Part shown: positions 54,975 through 63,490 of the stretch, in pieces | Position numbering within the stretch: the first letter of the stretch is position 1 | Layout of the letters: each line of letters begins with the position of its first letter | Source: Burkholderia lata | GTDB taxonomy: Bacteria > Pseudomonadota > Gammaproteobacteria > Burkholderiales > Burkholderiaceae | Direction of reading: 5' to 3' | DNA length: 64,000 nucleotides | Assembly (NCBI RefSeq): GCF_000012945.1 | Contig: NC_007511.1 | Location: 3,472,001-3,536,000 of the forward strand | Notes under the pieces: model-generated | What the model saw: only the letters and a program-made list of their open reading frames with translations | Told to the model about the DNA's origin: nothing | Databases searched by the model: none | Program-made: the position numbers and the translations under genes

Positions 54975-55223
54975 ATGAAGCCACTGCTGAGGGCGGGCGA
55001 ACACATCGAGGGGATGCACTGGATCGCCGAGTATCACCCGCTCACGCACGAGATTCGCGTGCTGCGCGAAGACATCGAGATCGGTATCTACAGCGCGCCG
55101 CCGACGATGTTCGGCGAAGAGGAAGACATGGGCGCCGCGAACCTCGCCGATCATCGCAGCCGGGAGGCCGCGCTGCGCGCGTATCTGCGCAACTTCGTGA
55201 AGCAACACGACGCGGAAGAATAA
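54975..55223 (+). CDS. Small hypothetical protein (82 aa)
   Basis: The frame reads MKPLLRAGEHIEGMHWIAEY, then HPLTHEIRVLREDIEIGIYS, and ends in an Arg/Ala-rich helix. A GGGAGAG site lies just upstream of the ATG and codon use is typical of the host. The sequence is soluble and acidic. No family is recognised. Confidence 0.6.
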   Translation: MKPLLRAGEHIEGMHWIAEYHPLTHEIRVLREDIEIGIYSAPPTMFGEEEDMGAANLADHRSREAALRAYLRNFVKQHDAEE

Positions 55224-55224
55224 C

Positions 55225-55276
55225 CGGCGGCCCCACGGCCGCCGTATCGGCGGGCCGGCGCATCGCACCGGCCCGC
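55225..55276. terminator. Paired hairpins between convergent genes
   Basis: CGGCGGCC/GGCCGCCG (55225-55244) follows the small gene, and GCGGGCCGG/CCGGCCCGC (55250-55276) lies just past the MFS gene's stop. They probably end the two convergent transcripts. Confidence 0.55.
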
Positions 55277-55283
55277 GCTTCGC

Positions 55284-56642
55284 TCAATGCCCGAGCGATT
55301 CGATCTTGCCTGCCGGCTGCGTCACGCCATGCGGCCGCGCCATCTGCTTGACCAGCAGCGCGACACACGCGAGCAAGCCCGCGACGGCGATCGTCGCGAA
55401 CACGCCCGCGAACGAGAAATGCCGGCGCGTCAGCTCGGCGACGAGGAACGATCCCGCAATCCCGCCGAAGCGGCCGACGCCGAGCATCCACGCGACACCC
55501 GTACCACGCCCCTCGGTCGGGTAGAACGCGGCGGCAAGCGCCGGCATCGACGATTGCGCGGTGTTCATCAGCACGCCGGCCACGAACACGACCAGCACGA
55601 GCAGCCCGACGTTGCCGGCCGCCTGCCCGATCGCATAGACGCTCACCGCCGTCAGCGCGTAGCACACGGCGATCACGCGGTTCGCGTTGAAGCGGTCCAT
55701 CAGCACGCCGCACAGCACCGCCCCGACGCCGCCGAGCGGGAACAGCGCGGAGATTAGCGTCGCGCTCTTCGGCGTCAGGCCGGCATCCTTCAGCAGGATC
55801 GGCATCCAGTTGATCGACGCATAGAAGATCACGAGCCCCATGAAGTACGCGAGCCACAACATCACCGAGCCGACGATGTACGAGCGCGACAGCACGACGC
55901 CGAGGCCCTTGCTGCCCGTCTGCGGCGCGGCTTCGGTCATCGCGAACGAGCCGGCGTTCAGCGCGTCGCGCGAGATGCGCGCAAGCGTCGAGCGGATCTT
56001 GTCGACGGCGTGATGGTTGGCGACCATGAAGCGCACCGATTCCGGCATCTTCAGCAGCAACAGCACGCCGAGCAGCAGCGGCGTCACGCCACCGAGGATC
56101 AGCACGCTGCGCCAGCCGAAATGCGGAATCATCCATGCAGCCAGGAAACCGCCGAACGCGGCGCCGAGCGGGAAGCCGCAGAACATCAGGTTGATCACGG
56201 TCGCGCGGCGCTTGTCCGGGCAGAATTCGCCCATCATCGTGACCGCGTTCGGCATCGCCGCACCGAGCCCGACGCCGGTGATGAAACGCAGGATGGTCAG
56301 GTGTCCGATCGTCGTCGAGAATGCGGACATCAGGCATGCGACGCCGAACAGGAATACCGAGCCGATCAGCAGCGAGCGGCGCCCGAGCTTGTCGGACAGC
56401 GGGCCCGACACGAGCGCACCGCATGCGAGGCCGAACAGCGCGGCGCTCAGCACCGGTGCGAGATCCGGCTTGGTGAGGTTCCATTCGCCGAGCAGCGACG
56501 GCGCGATGAAGCCGATCGCAGCCGTATCGAAGCCGTCGAGCAGCACGATCACGAAACACATGAGGAATACGAGCCATTGAAAACCGCCGAACGGCTGCTC
56601 GTTGATGAAGGTCTGGACATCGACCACGGGTGTGCGATTCAT
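55284..56642 (-). CDS. pcaK: Aromatic acid:H+ symporter, MFS (PcaK-like)
   Basis: The 452-residue protein has the AAHS-family opening LLDGFDTAAIGFIAPSLLGE and the MFS loop GPLSDKLGRRSLLIGSV, with twelve hydrophobic segments. AAHS carriers import 4-hydroxybenzoate, protocatechuate or benzoate. Its place downstream of pcaC in the same orientation supports 4-hydroxybenzoate uptake. The symbol is by family and context. ATG 56642 begins MNRTPVVDVQTFI; a 275-bp repeat-bearing gap separates it from pcaC. Confidence 0.83.
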   Translation of the reverse strand: MNRTPVVDVQTFINEQPFGGFQWLVFLMCFVIVLLDGFDTAAIGFIAPSLLGEWNLTKPDLAPVLSAALFGLACGALVSGPLSDKLGRRSLLIGSVFLFGVACLMSAFSTTIGHLTILRFITGVGLGAAMPNAVTMMGEFCPDKRRATVINLMFCGFPLGAAFGGFLAAWMIPHFGWRSVLILGGVTPLLLGVLLLLKMPESVRFMVANHHAVDKIRSTLARISRDALNAGSFAMTEAAPQTGSKGLGVVLSRSYIVGSVMLWLAYFMGLVIFYASINWMPILLKDAGLTPKSATLISALFPLGGVGAVLCGVLMDRFNANRVIAVCYALTAVSVYAIGQAAGNVGLLVLVVFVAGVLMNTAQSSMPALAAAFYPTEGRGTGVAWMLGVGRFGGIAGSFLVAELTRRHFSFAGVFATIAVAGLLACVALLVKQMARPHGVTQPAGKIESLGH

Positions 56643-56656
56643 CGCTAGTCTCCTGT

Positions 56657-56750
56657 GTCGATCCAGGTTGGCGGTTTGGTGCTTGCCTGGATCCCATGCT
56701 TCGCGGTCGATCCAGGTTGGCGCTTTAGCGCTTGCCGGGACCCTATGCAA
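56657..56750. repeat. Imperfect tandem repeat, ~49-bp unit
   Basis: Two copies of a unit beginning GTCGATCCAGGTTGGCG and continuing with a GCTTGCC core start at 56657 and 56706. They lie in the gap between pcaC and the MFS gene. The second copy carries a few substitutions. Confidence 0.65.
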
Positions 56751-56917
56751 AGCTCATTTGTTTATCAGCGACGCGACCTCGGAACCGCGTCTTGCCTTTG
56801 TTCGCGCACCGGCCATCCGGTGCGCCGCGCGCCGATGCTCTGCCGGCGCGTTCATTCATCGTCGAGGCCCGCCAACCATCGGCAGGCCTCGAAGCAAGCT
56901 CGGACTACGCCCGGCGC

Positions 56918-57307
56918 TTAACCGGCGGCCCCGTCTTGTTCCTTGAAGATCTTGTCTGCCAAATGGAACGCGGAATTCGCAGCCGGCACGCCGCAGTAGA
57001 TCGCGGTCTGCAGCAGCACTTCCTTGATCTCGTCGCGCGTCACGCCGTTGTTGCGCGCGGCGCGCAGGTGCAGCGCCAGTTCCTCGCCACGGTTCAGCGC
57101 GACCATCATCGCGATGGTCAGCAGGCTGCGCGTATGGCGCGGCAGGCCGTCGCGCGTCCAGATCTCGCCCCACGCATAGCGCGTGATCAGGTTCTGGAAT
57201 TCGTCGGTCACCTCGGTGCGGTTCTCGATCGAGCGGTCGACGTGCGCATCGCCGAGCACCGCGCGACGCACCTTCATCCCTGCTTCGTAACGTTCCTGGT
57301 CATCCAT
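56918..57307 (-). CDS. pcaC: 4-carboxymuconolactone decarboxylase
   Basis: The 129-residue protein is a complete CMD domain (MKVRRAVLGDAHVDRSIENR, then LHLRAARNNGVTRDEIKEVL and CGVPAANSAFHLADKI). It decarboxylates 4-carboxymuconolactone to 3-oxoadipate enol-lactone. It follows pcaD by 10 bp in the pcaBDC run, as expected for the protocatechuate branch. Confidence 0.92.
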   Translation of the reverse strand: MDDQERYEAGMKVRRAVLGDAHVDRSIENRTEVTDEFQNLITRYAWGEIWTRDGLPRHTRSLLTIAMMVALNRGEELALHLRAARNNGVTRDEIKEVLLQTAIYCGVPAANSAFHLADKIFKEQDGAAG

Positions 57308-57317
57308 CGCCGGTGCC

Positions 57318-58103
57318 TCACGCGGTCAGGAAATCGAGCAGCGCGCGGTTGAAGCCGTCGGTGCACTCGATGTTCGAAATATGCGCGGCGTCGAATTCGA
57401 CGTGCTGCGCACCCGGAATCGCGGCGGCCAGCGCGCGGCCCTGGTCGGGCGGCGTCGACATGTCCTTCGCGCCGGTCACGACGAGCACCGGCAGCGCGAT
57501 ACCCTTCACTTCTTCGCGCAGGTCGGCTGCGTTCAGCGCGTCGCAGTTCGCCGCATAGCCATCCTTGTCGGTATGCACGAAGGTGTCGCGGATCGCATCG
57601 AACAGGCGCGGCTCGCGCTCGACGAACGCGTCGGTGAACCAGCGCGGCAGCACGGCGTCGGCGAGCGCGGCCATCCCTTCTGCACGCGCCTTCTGCGCAC
57701 GCGGCGCCCACACTTCCGGCGAACCGATCTTCGCGGCGGTATTCGACAGCACCGCGCGAACGATGCGCGTCGGGAAGCGTGCGGCCAGCGCAGCACCCGT
57801 CAGCCCGCCCATCGAGATTCCGCAGAAGTGTGCGCGGGCGATGCCGACGTGGTCGAGCAGGCCGATCACGTCGCCGGCGAGCTGCTCGACCGTGTACGAA
57901 CCGGCCGGCGCATCGGAATGGCCGTGGCCGCGCGTGTCGTAGCGCAGGACGTTGAAGTGCTGCGTGAGCGGACGGATCTGCGGTGCCCACATCTGCAGGT
58001 CGGCGCCGAGCGAGTTCGAGAAGACGAGCCACGGCGCGTCGTCGCGCACGGCACGGTCGATCCGGTAATGCAGTTTCACGCCGTTGACAGTGGCGAAAGG
58101 CAT
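57318..58103 (-). CDS. pcaD: 3-oxoadipate enol-lactonase
   Basis: The 261-residue alpha/beta hydrolase has FSNSLGADLQMWAPQIRPL at the oxyanion region, the nucleophile elbow FCGISMGGLTGAAL, and a late His in FDAAHISNIEC. It hydrolyses 3-oxoadipate enol-lactone to 3-oxoadipate. Its ATG overlaps the pcaB stop by one base (TGATG). Confidence 0.92.
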   Translation of the reverse strand: MPFATVNGVKLHYRIDRAVRDDAPWLVFSNSLGADLQMWAPQIRPLTQHFNVLRYDTRGHGHSDAPAGSYTVEQLAGDVIGLLDHVGIARAHFCGISMGGLTGAALAARFPTRIVRAVLSNTAAKIGSPEVWAPRAQKARAEGMAALADAVLPRWFTDAFVEREPRLFDAIRDTFVHTDKDGYAANCDALNAADLREEVKGIALPVLVVTGAKDMSTPPDQGRALAAAIPGAQHVEFDAAHISNIECTDGFNRALLDFLTA

Positions 58104-59476
58104 CAATGTTCTCCTGGTGATTGCGCGCCCGCGTGCAGCGCGAGCACGGCGTCGACGTAGGCCTGCGCCTCGCCGACGTAATGAGCGGGATCCAGCAGCC
58201 GCGCGAGCGCGTCGCGCGACAGGTGCGTCGATACGGTCGCATCGGCGGCGAGCACGTCGAACAGCGTCGCGCCCGTGCGTACGGCTTCCTTCGACGCATG
58301 TTCGACGACGTGATGCGCGTCGAGCCGGCCAATCTTGTCGCCGAGCGCGAGCATCACCGCTTCGCCGAGAATCAGTCCGCGCGTCAGGTCGAGGTTCGCG
58401 GCCAGGCGTTCGGTGTTCACGTCGAGGCCCGCGACGATCTGTGCGATCTGCGCAAGCGCGCCGCCGGTCAGGCGCGCGAGATCGGGCAGTGCATCCCATT
58501 CGGCTTGCCAACCGCCGAGCGCGCGTTCGTGTTCCTGGACCATCCCCGCGAACACCGTCGCGACGAGGTTCGGCGCACGTACGGCAGCCGTCAGCACGGC
58601 TGCGCAACCGACCGGGTTGCGCTTGTGCGGCATCGTCGACGAGCCGCCCTTGCCGGCGGCAACGGGCTCGCCGAGTTCGCCGACTTCGGTCTGCATCTGC
58701 AGCGACACGTCGCGTGCAATCTTGCCGAGCGTACCGGTCAGCATCCCGAAGCAGGATGCGGCTTCCGCGATACGGTCGCGCTGCGTGTGCCACGGCACGG
58801 CCGGCGCCTTGAGCTTCAGGTCCGCTGCCAACGCCGCCGTGACGCCGGCCGCGTGCTCGCGCAGGCTCGCAAGCGTGCCGGCCGCGCCGCCGAACTGCAG
58901 CACGAGCGCACGCTCGCGCAATTCGGCGAAGCGCGCGCGATGGCGCAGCAGCGCATCGAGCCATTGCGCGAATTTCAGGCCAAGCGTGATCGGTAGTGCC
59001 TGCTGCAGCCACGTGCGGCCGATCATCGGCGTCGCGCGATGCGTGCGCGCAAGCGTCGCGAGCGACGCGCACGCTTCGTCGAGCATCGGCTCGAGCACGT
59101 CGAGCGTGTCGCGCAACTGCAGCACGGTGGCGGTATCGATGATGTCCTGGCTCGTCGCGCCCCAGTGCACGAACTTCGCGGCCTCGGGATCGTCGGCCTT
59201 CACCTGCGCGGTGAGCTGCTTGACGAGCGGAATCGCGAGATTGCCGCCGAGCGCCGCACCGTGCGCGAGCGCGTCGGCGTCGAGCCGGCTTGCATCGCAC
59301 GCGTGTTCGATCGGCGCGACCGCGGCGGCGGGAATCACCTGCTGCGCGGCGAGCGCACGCGCGAGCGCGGCCTCGACGTCGAGCATCCGCTGGATCGTCG
59401 CGCGGGGCGACCAGATCCGGTTGAGCGGCTCGGTGCCGCAGATGAGGGAGGTCAGGCGGGCGCTGTCTTCGAGCAT
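58103..59476 (-). CDS. pcaB: 3-carboxy-cis,cis-muconate cycloisomerase
   Basis: The 457-residue protein belongs to the fumarase/aspartase superfamily, shown by GGSSTMPHKRNPVGCAAVL, with VHWGATSQDIIDTATVLQL earlier. It converts 3-carboxymuconate to 4-carboxymuconolactone. ATG 59476 (MLEDSARLTSLICG) was chosen; the frame is open a further 21 codons upstream. It lies 88 bp after pcaJ. Confidence 0.92.
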   Translation of the reverse strand: MLEDSARLTSLICGTEPLNRIWSPRATIQRMLDVEAALARALAAQQVIPAAAVAPIEHACDASRLDADALAHGAALGGNLAIPLVKQLTAQVKADDPEAAKFVHWGATSQDIIDTATVLQLRDTLDVLEPMLDEACASLATLARTHRATPMIGRTWLQQALPITLGLKFAQWLDALLRHRARFAELRERALVLQFGGAAGTLASLREHAAGVTAALAADLKLKAPAVPWHTQRDRIAEAASCFGMLTGTLGKIARDVSLQMQTEVGELGEPVAAGKGGSSTMPHKRNPVGCAAVLTAAVRAPNLVATVFAGMVQEHERALGGWQAEWDALPDLARLTGGALAQIAQIVAGLDVNTERLAANLDLTRGLILGEAVMLALGDKIGRLDAHHVVEHASKEAVRTGATLFDVLAADATVSTHLSRDALARLLDPAHYVGEAQAYVDAVLALHAGAQSPGEH

Positions 59477-59564
59477 GGCATCAGATTGGGGAAACGGCGT
59501 GCGCCTATTGTCCACCCAAGCGTGCCGGCCTGCGCGCAAGCGCCCGCGCCGGCACGCCTGCGGT

Positions 59565-60221
59565 TCAGGCAGCGGCCTTTTGCGTCGCGTCGATCAGCGG
59601 CACGCCGGTCAGCTTCTGCAGTTCGTCGAACGACAGGTCGGTGAAGATCTCGCTCACGGCGAGGCCGTCGGCCGTCACGTCGAGCACGGCGAGATCCGTA
59701 TAGATGCGGCTCACGCACTGCACGCCGGTGACCGGATACGAGCACTGCGCGACGATCTTGCTTTCGCCCTGCTTCGTCAGGTGCTCCATCATCACGAACA
59801 CCTGCTTCGCACCGATCGCGAGATCCATCGCGCCGCCGACCGCAGGAATCGCATCGGGTGCGCCCGTGTGCCAGTTCGCGAGGTCGCCGTTCGCCGACAC
59901 CTGGAACGCGCCGAGCACGCAGTAGTCGAGGTGGCCGCCGCGCATCATCGCGAACGAATCCGAATGGTGGAAATACGCGCCGCCGGTGAGCAGCGTCACG
60001 TGCTGCTTGCCGGCGTTGATCAACTCGTCGTCTTCCTCGCCGGGCGCGGGCGCGGGGCCCATGCCGAGCAGCCCGTTCTCGCTGTGCAGGAAGATTTCCT
60101 TGCTCGGGTCGAGGTGGTTCGCCACCAGCGTCGGCACGCCGATGCCGAGGTTCACGTACGCGCCTTCGGGGATGTCCTGGGCGACGCGCTTGGCCATTTC
60201 ATCGCGGGTCAGTCGTTTCAT
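59565..60221 (-). CDS. pcaJ: 3-oxoadipate CoA-transferase, subunit B
   Basis: The 218-residue subunit has the cluster YVNLGIGVPTLVANHLDPSK, the catalytic Glu in LHSENGLLGMGP and SDSFAMMRGGHLDYCVLGAF. With PcaI it moves CoA from succinyl-CoA to 3-oxoadipate. It starts 19 bp after pcaI. Confidence 0.92.
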   Translation of the reverse strand: MKRLTRDEMAKRVAQDIPEGAYVNLGIGVPTLVANHLDPSKEIFLHSENGLLGMGPAPAPGEEDDELINAGKQHVTLLTGGAYFHHSDSFAMMRGGHLDYCVLGAFQVSANGDLANWHTGAPDAIPAVGGAMDLAIGAKQVFVMMEHLTKQGESKIVAQCSYPVTGVQCVSRIYTDLAVLDVTADGLAVSEIFTDLSFDELQKLTGVPLIDATQKAAA

Positions 60222-60240
60222 TTGAATGCTCCTCGGGCGG

Positions 60241-60954
60241 TCAGGCGGCTTGCGATGCGTGTTCGGCGGCCAGCTCGGCCGCGTGCGCGGCCTGCGGCAC
60301 CTCGACGATGCGCTGGACGAAAATGCCCGGCGTCACGATGTGTTCCGGGTTCAGCGCGCCGAGCGGCACGACTTCCGACACCTGCACGATCGCGACCTTC
60401 GCGGCGCTGGCCATGATCGGCCCGAAATTGCGCGCGGTCTTTCGATACACAAGATTGCCCCAGCGATCGCCCTTGTACGCCTTCACGAGCGCGAAGTCGG
60501 CGTGGATCGGCGTCTCGAACACATACGGCTTGCCGTCGATCACACGCGTTTCCTTGCCTTCCGCGAGCTTGGTGCCGTAGCCGGTCGGCGTGAAGAAACC
60601 GCCAATGCCGGCGCCCGCCGCGCGGATGCGCTCCGCGAGGTTGCCCTGCGGCACGAGCTCCAGCTCGATCTCGCCGGCGCGGTACAGCCCGTCGAAGATC
60701 TGCGAGTCGCTCTGGCGCGGGAACGAGCAGATGATCTTGCGCACCTGCTTCGCCTTCAGCAGCGCCGCGAGGCCCGTCTCGCCGTTGCCCGCGTTGTTGT
60801 TGACGATCGTCAGGTCGCGCGCGCCCTGTTCGATCAGCGCGTCGATCAGCTCGGACGGCATGCCTGCCGTGCCGAAGCCGCCGATCATGATTGTCGCGCC
60901 GTCGTGGATGTCGGCCACCGCCGACTGAAGCGATTCGAAAATCTTGTTGACCAT
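60241..60954 (-). CDS. pcaI: 3-oxoadipate CoA-transferase, subunit A
   Basis: The 237-residue subunit contains TIMIGGFGTAGMPSELIDAL and the CoA-binding GGFFTPTGYGTKLAEGKETR of type I CoA-transferase alpha chains. It is the first gene of the pcaIJBDC run. A pair of TTCG-rich boxes about 100 bp upstream is its likely operator. Confidence 0.92.
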   Translation of the reverse strand: MVNKIFESLQSAVADIHDGATIMIGGFGTAGMPSELIDALIEQGARDLTIVNNNAGNGETGLAALLKAKQVRKIICSFPRQSDSQIFDGLYRAGEIELELVPQGNLAERIRAAGAGIGGFFTPTGYGTKLAEGKETRVIDGKPYVFETPIHADFALVKAYKGDRWGNLVYRKTARNFGPIMASAAKVAIVQVSEVVPLGALNPEHIVTPGIFVQRIVEVPQAAHAAELAAEHASQAA

Positions 60955-61053
60955 GTCTCTTCCTGATACGAACCCGCGGCTCGATGCGCGGCCTGTCGAG
61001 CGGACACGCGCGTGCCGCGTGCCGCGCCGGGGCCGATATCGACTCCGGTATTT

Positions 61054-61087
61054 GTTCGCTATTCGAACCTAGATTCGATTAGCGAAC
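61054..61087. promoter_or_regulatory. Inverted TTCG-type boxes upstream of pcaI
   Basis: GTTCGCTATTCGAAC (61054-61068) and TTCGATTAGCGAAC (61074-61087) face each other. A related box lies in the pobA promoter, so one regulator may act on both. The form resembles the palindromes bound by IclR-type PcaR/PobR proteins. Confidence 0.55.
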
Positions 61088-61097
61088 GATGGGCCGA

Positions 61098-62330
61098 TCA
61101 TAGAGTCGCGCACAGCGCGTTGTCAAGGCGGGTTGCCTCGGGGGCCGCTGCGTCGTCGAACGGCAAGCCGACGTAGTTTTCGGCGAGCGCCTGCGCGGCA
61201 GCCCGCGAGCGCGTCACGTATTTCAGCTCGGCAAACTTCAGGCGATTGACGAACGGCGAGTCTTCCGGCGACGAGTGCAGCATGTTCGTCATGAAGTACG
61301 AGAAGTGCTCGGCGCGCCACACGCGTTCGAGGCAGGTCGCCGAATACGTGTCGAGCGGCGTCGCGTCGCCGGTGCGGTAGCGCGCACCGAGCGCGCGGGA
61401 CAGCGCACGGACGTCGGCCACCGCGAGGTTCATCCCCTTCGCGCCGGTCGGCGGCACGATGTGCGCGGCGTCGCCGGCGAGGAACAGGCGCCCGTGCTGC
61501 ATCGTCTCGGACACGAAGCTGCGCATCGGCGTCACGCTTTTCTGCGTGATCCGGCCCTCGGTCGGCGTCCAGCCGGTGTCGTTCGAGAAGCGCGTGTGCA
61601 ATTCGTCCCAGATCCGCGTGTCGGACCATTCGGTGAGGTCTTCGTCGGGCTTGCACTGCAGGTACAGGCGCGTGACCGTCGGCGAGCGCATCGAGAACAG
61701 CGCGAAACCGTTGTCGTGATGCGCGTAGACGAGTTCGTCGAGCGACGGTGCCGCGTCGGCGAGAATGCCGAGCCACGCGAACGGATAGACGCGCTCGAAC
61801 GTGTTCAGCCGCTCGGCCGGAATCGTCTGGCGCGCGATGCCGTGGAAGCCGTCGCAGCCGGCGATGTAGTCGCAGTCGATGCGGTCTGCGCGGCCGTCGG
61901 CGTGCTTGAACGTGACGAACGGGTGCTCGCCTTCGACGTCGTGCAACGCGACGTCGCTCACGTCGAAGTGCATCGCGTGGCCATGCTCGACGCCGGCCGC
62001 GATCAGGTCGCGCACCACTTCGTGCTGGCTGTAGACGGTGATCGCGCGCCCGCCGGTGAGCGCGGACAGGTCGATGCGATGGCGCTGGCTCGAGAACAGC
62101 AGCTCAATGCCGTGGTGTTCGAGCCCTTCGCGGCGCATCCGCTCGCCGAGGCCGGCGTCGTTCAGCGTGTCGACCGTGCCCTGCTCCAGCACGCCGGCGC
62201 GGATGCGGTTCTCGCAGTATTCGCGCGAACGCGCTTCGACGAGGATGGAATCGACGCCTTGCAGGCGCAGCAGATGGGACAGCAAAAGGCCGGACGGGCC
62301 GGCGCCGATGATCGCGACTTGGGTGCGCAT
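61098..62330 (-). CDS. pobA: 4-hydroxybenzoate 3-monooxygenase
   Basis: The 410-residue flavoprotein has GAGPSGLLLSHLLRLQGVDS at the FAD site, a middle DCDYIAGCDGFHGIARQTIP with the DG motif, and the GD motif in LFLAGDAAHIVPPTGAKGMN. It makes protocatechuate from 4-hydroxybenzoate. The pca genes downstream and the PcaK-like carrier complete most of the pathway; pcaGH and pcaF must lie elsewhere. It is divergent from the LysR gene at 62447. Confidence 0.93.
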   Translation of the reverse strand: MRTQVAIIGAGPSGLLLSHLLRLQGVDSILVEARSREYCENRIRAGVLEQGTVDTLNDAGLGERMRREGLEHHGIELLFSSQRHRIDLSALTGGRAITVYSQHEVVRDLIAAGVEHGHAMHFDVSDVALHDVEGEHPFVTFKHADGRADRIDCDYIAGCDGFHGIARQTIPAERLNTFERVYPFAWLGILADAAPSLDELVYAHHDNGFALFSMRSPTVTRLYLQCKPDEDLTEWSDTRIWDELHTRFSNDTGWTPTEGRITQKSVTPMRSFVSETMQHGRLFLAGDAAHIVPPTGAKGMNLAVADVRALSRALGARYRTGDATPLDTYSATCLERVWRAEHFSYFMTNMLHSSPEDSPFVNRLKFAELKYVTRSRAAAQALAENYVGLPFDDAAAPEATRLDNALCATL

Positions 62331-62350
62331 TGTTCGTCTCCTGAACATTA

Positions 62351-62366
62351 ATTCGAATCGTCGAAC
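62351..62366. promoter_or_regulatory. TTCG-type box in the pobA-LysR intergenic region
   Basis: ATTCGAATCGTCGAAC reads on the minus strand as GTTCGACGATTCGAAT, closely like the pcaI box GTTCGCTATTCGAAC. It lies 21 bp before the pobA start. Confidence 0.5.
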
Positions 62367-62446
62367 ACATTTGAGCGCTTTCCCGACTATGCGGCAACGC
62401 GATTCAGGAGATATGTTGTATACGTTTTGACGATACTGGCCTGGCG

Positions 62447-63373
62447 ATGGATGCGCTCGATCTGAACCTCATTCCCTACCTCGTCGCACTCGACGACACG
62501 CGCAACGTGAGCCGCGCGGGCGACCTGCTCGGCGTCAGCCAGCCGCGCGTGAGTACCGCGCTCGGCCGGCTGCGCGAGTACTTCGGCGATCCGCTGTTCG
62601 TGCGCACGTCGCGCGGAATGGAGCCGACGCCGCGCGCGCTCGCGTTGCTGCCGGCCGCCCGCGACGCACTCGCGCAGATCGAGCGCGGCCTCGTCGCGCC
62701 GCACGACTTCGACCCGGCCGCGAGCACGCACACGTTCTCGATCGCGCTGTCGGACGTCGGCGAGATCGTGTTCCTGCCGAAGCTGCTGCAGGCGTTCGCG
62801 ACGCGCGCGCCGTACGCGAACCTGCGCTCGGTCTCGCTCGCGCACGACGAAGTCGGACGCGGCCTCGAAGCCGGGACGATCGATCTCGCGGTCGGCTACT
62901 TCCCCGATCTCGACGGCAACAACTTCTTCCAGCAGCGGTTGTTCACACACCGGTTCGTGTGCCTGATGCGGCGCGGCCATCCGTTCGAACAGGCGCCGCC
63001 GTTCACGGTCGAGCAGTTCCTCGGGTGCGGGCACGCGGTGGTGCGGGCCGAAGGCCGCAGCCAGGAGGTGCTCGAGAAATATCTCGCGAAGCAGCGCATG
63101 CAGCGCCGCGCGGTGCTCGAGACGCCGCACTTCATGAGCCTGCCGTTCATCCTGAGCCGTACCGACCTGATCGCGACGGTGCCGCATGCGATCGGCTATG
63201 CGTATGCGGCCGAGCACGCGTTCATCGTGCCCGTCGAGCCGCCGCTCGCGCTGCCGCGCTTCGACCTGAAGCAGCACTGGCATCGCAAGTACCACAACGA
63301 TCCGCGCACCGCGTGGCTGCGCGGCGTCGTCGCCTCACTGTTCAACGACGAGCAGGACGAATGGCCGAAGTGA
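62447..63373 (+). CDS. LysR-family regulator divergent from pobA
   Basis: The 308-residue protein begins MDALDLNLIPYLVALDDTRN and has a NahR-group helix-turn-helix (SRAGDLLGVSQPRVSTALGR). The effector domain contains ATVPHAIGYAYAAEHAFIVP. Its position divergent from pobA suggests it activates pobA in response to 4-hydroxybenzoate, as PobR/PcaQ-type LysR proteins do. I withhold a symbol because PobR in other species is IclR- or AraC-type. Confidence 0.87.
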   Translation: MDALDLNLIPYLVALDDTRNVSRAGDLLGVSQPRVSTALGRLREYFGDPLFVRTSRGMEPTPRALALLPAARDALAQIERGLVAPHDFDPAASTHTFSIALSDVGEIVFLPKLLQAFATRAPYANLRSVSLAHDEVGRGLEAGTIDLAVGYFPDLDGNNFFQQRLFTHRFVCLMRRGHPFEQAPPFTVEQFLGCGHAVVRAEGRSQEVLEKYLAKQRMQRRAVLETPHFMSLPFILSRTDLIATVPHAIGYAYAAEHAFIVPVEPPLALPRFDLKQHWHRKYHNDPRTAWLRGVVASLFNDEQDEWPK

Positions 63374-63490
63374 GTGCCAGGCCTCTTTCCGCGAAGGACG
63401 GGCCCCAGGCCCCGCGCGCGCCCCGCGAAAGCATGAAACAATGCCCGGATTCCGCGCCGCCCCGGCGGCGGCATTCGATGGAGCAGATAG

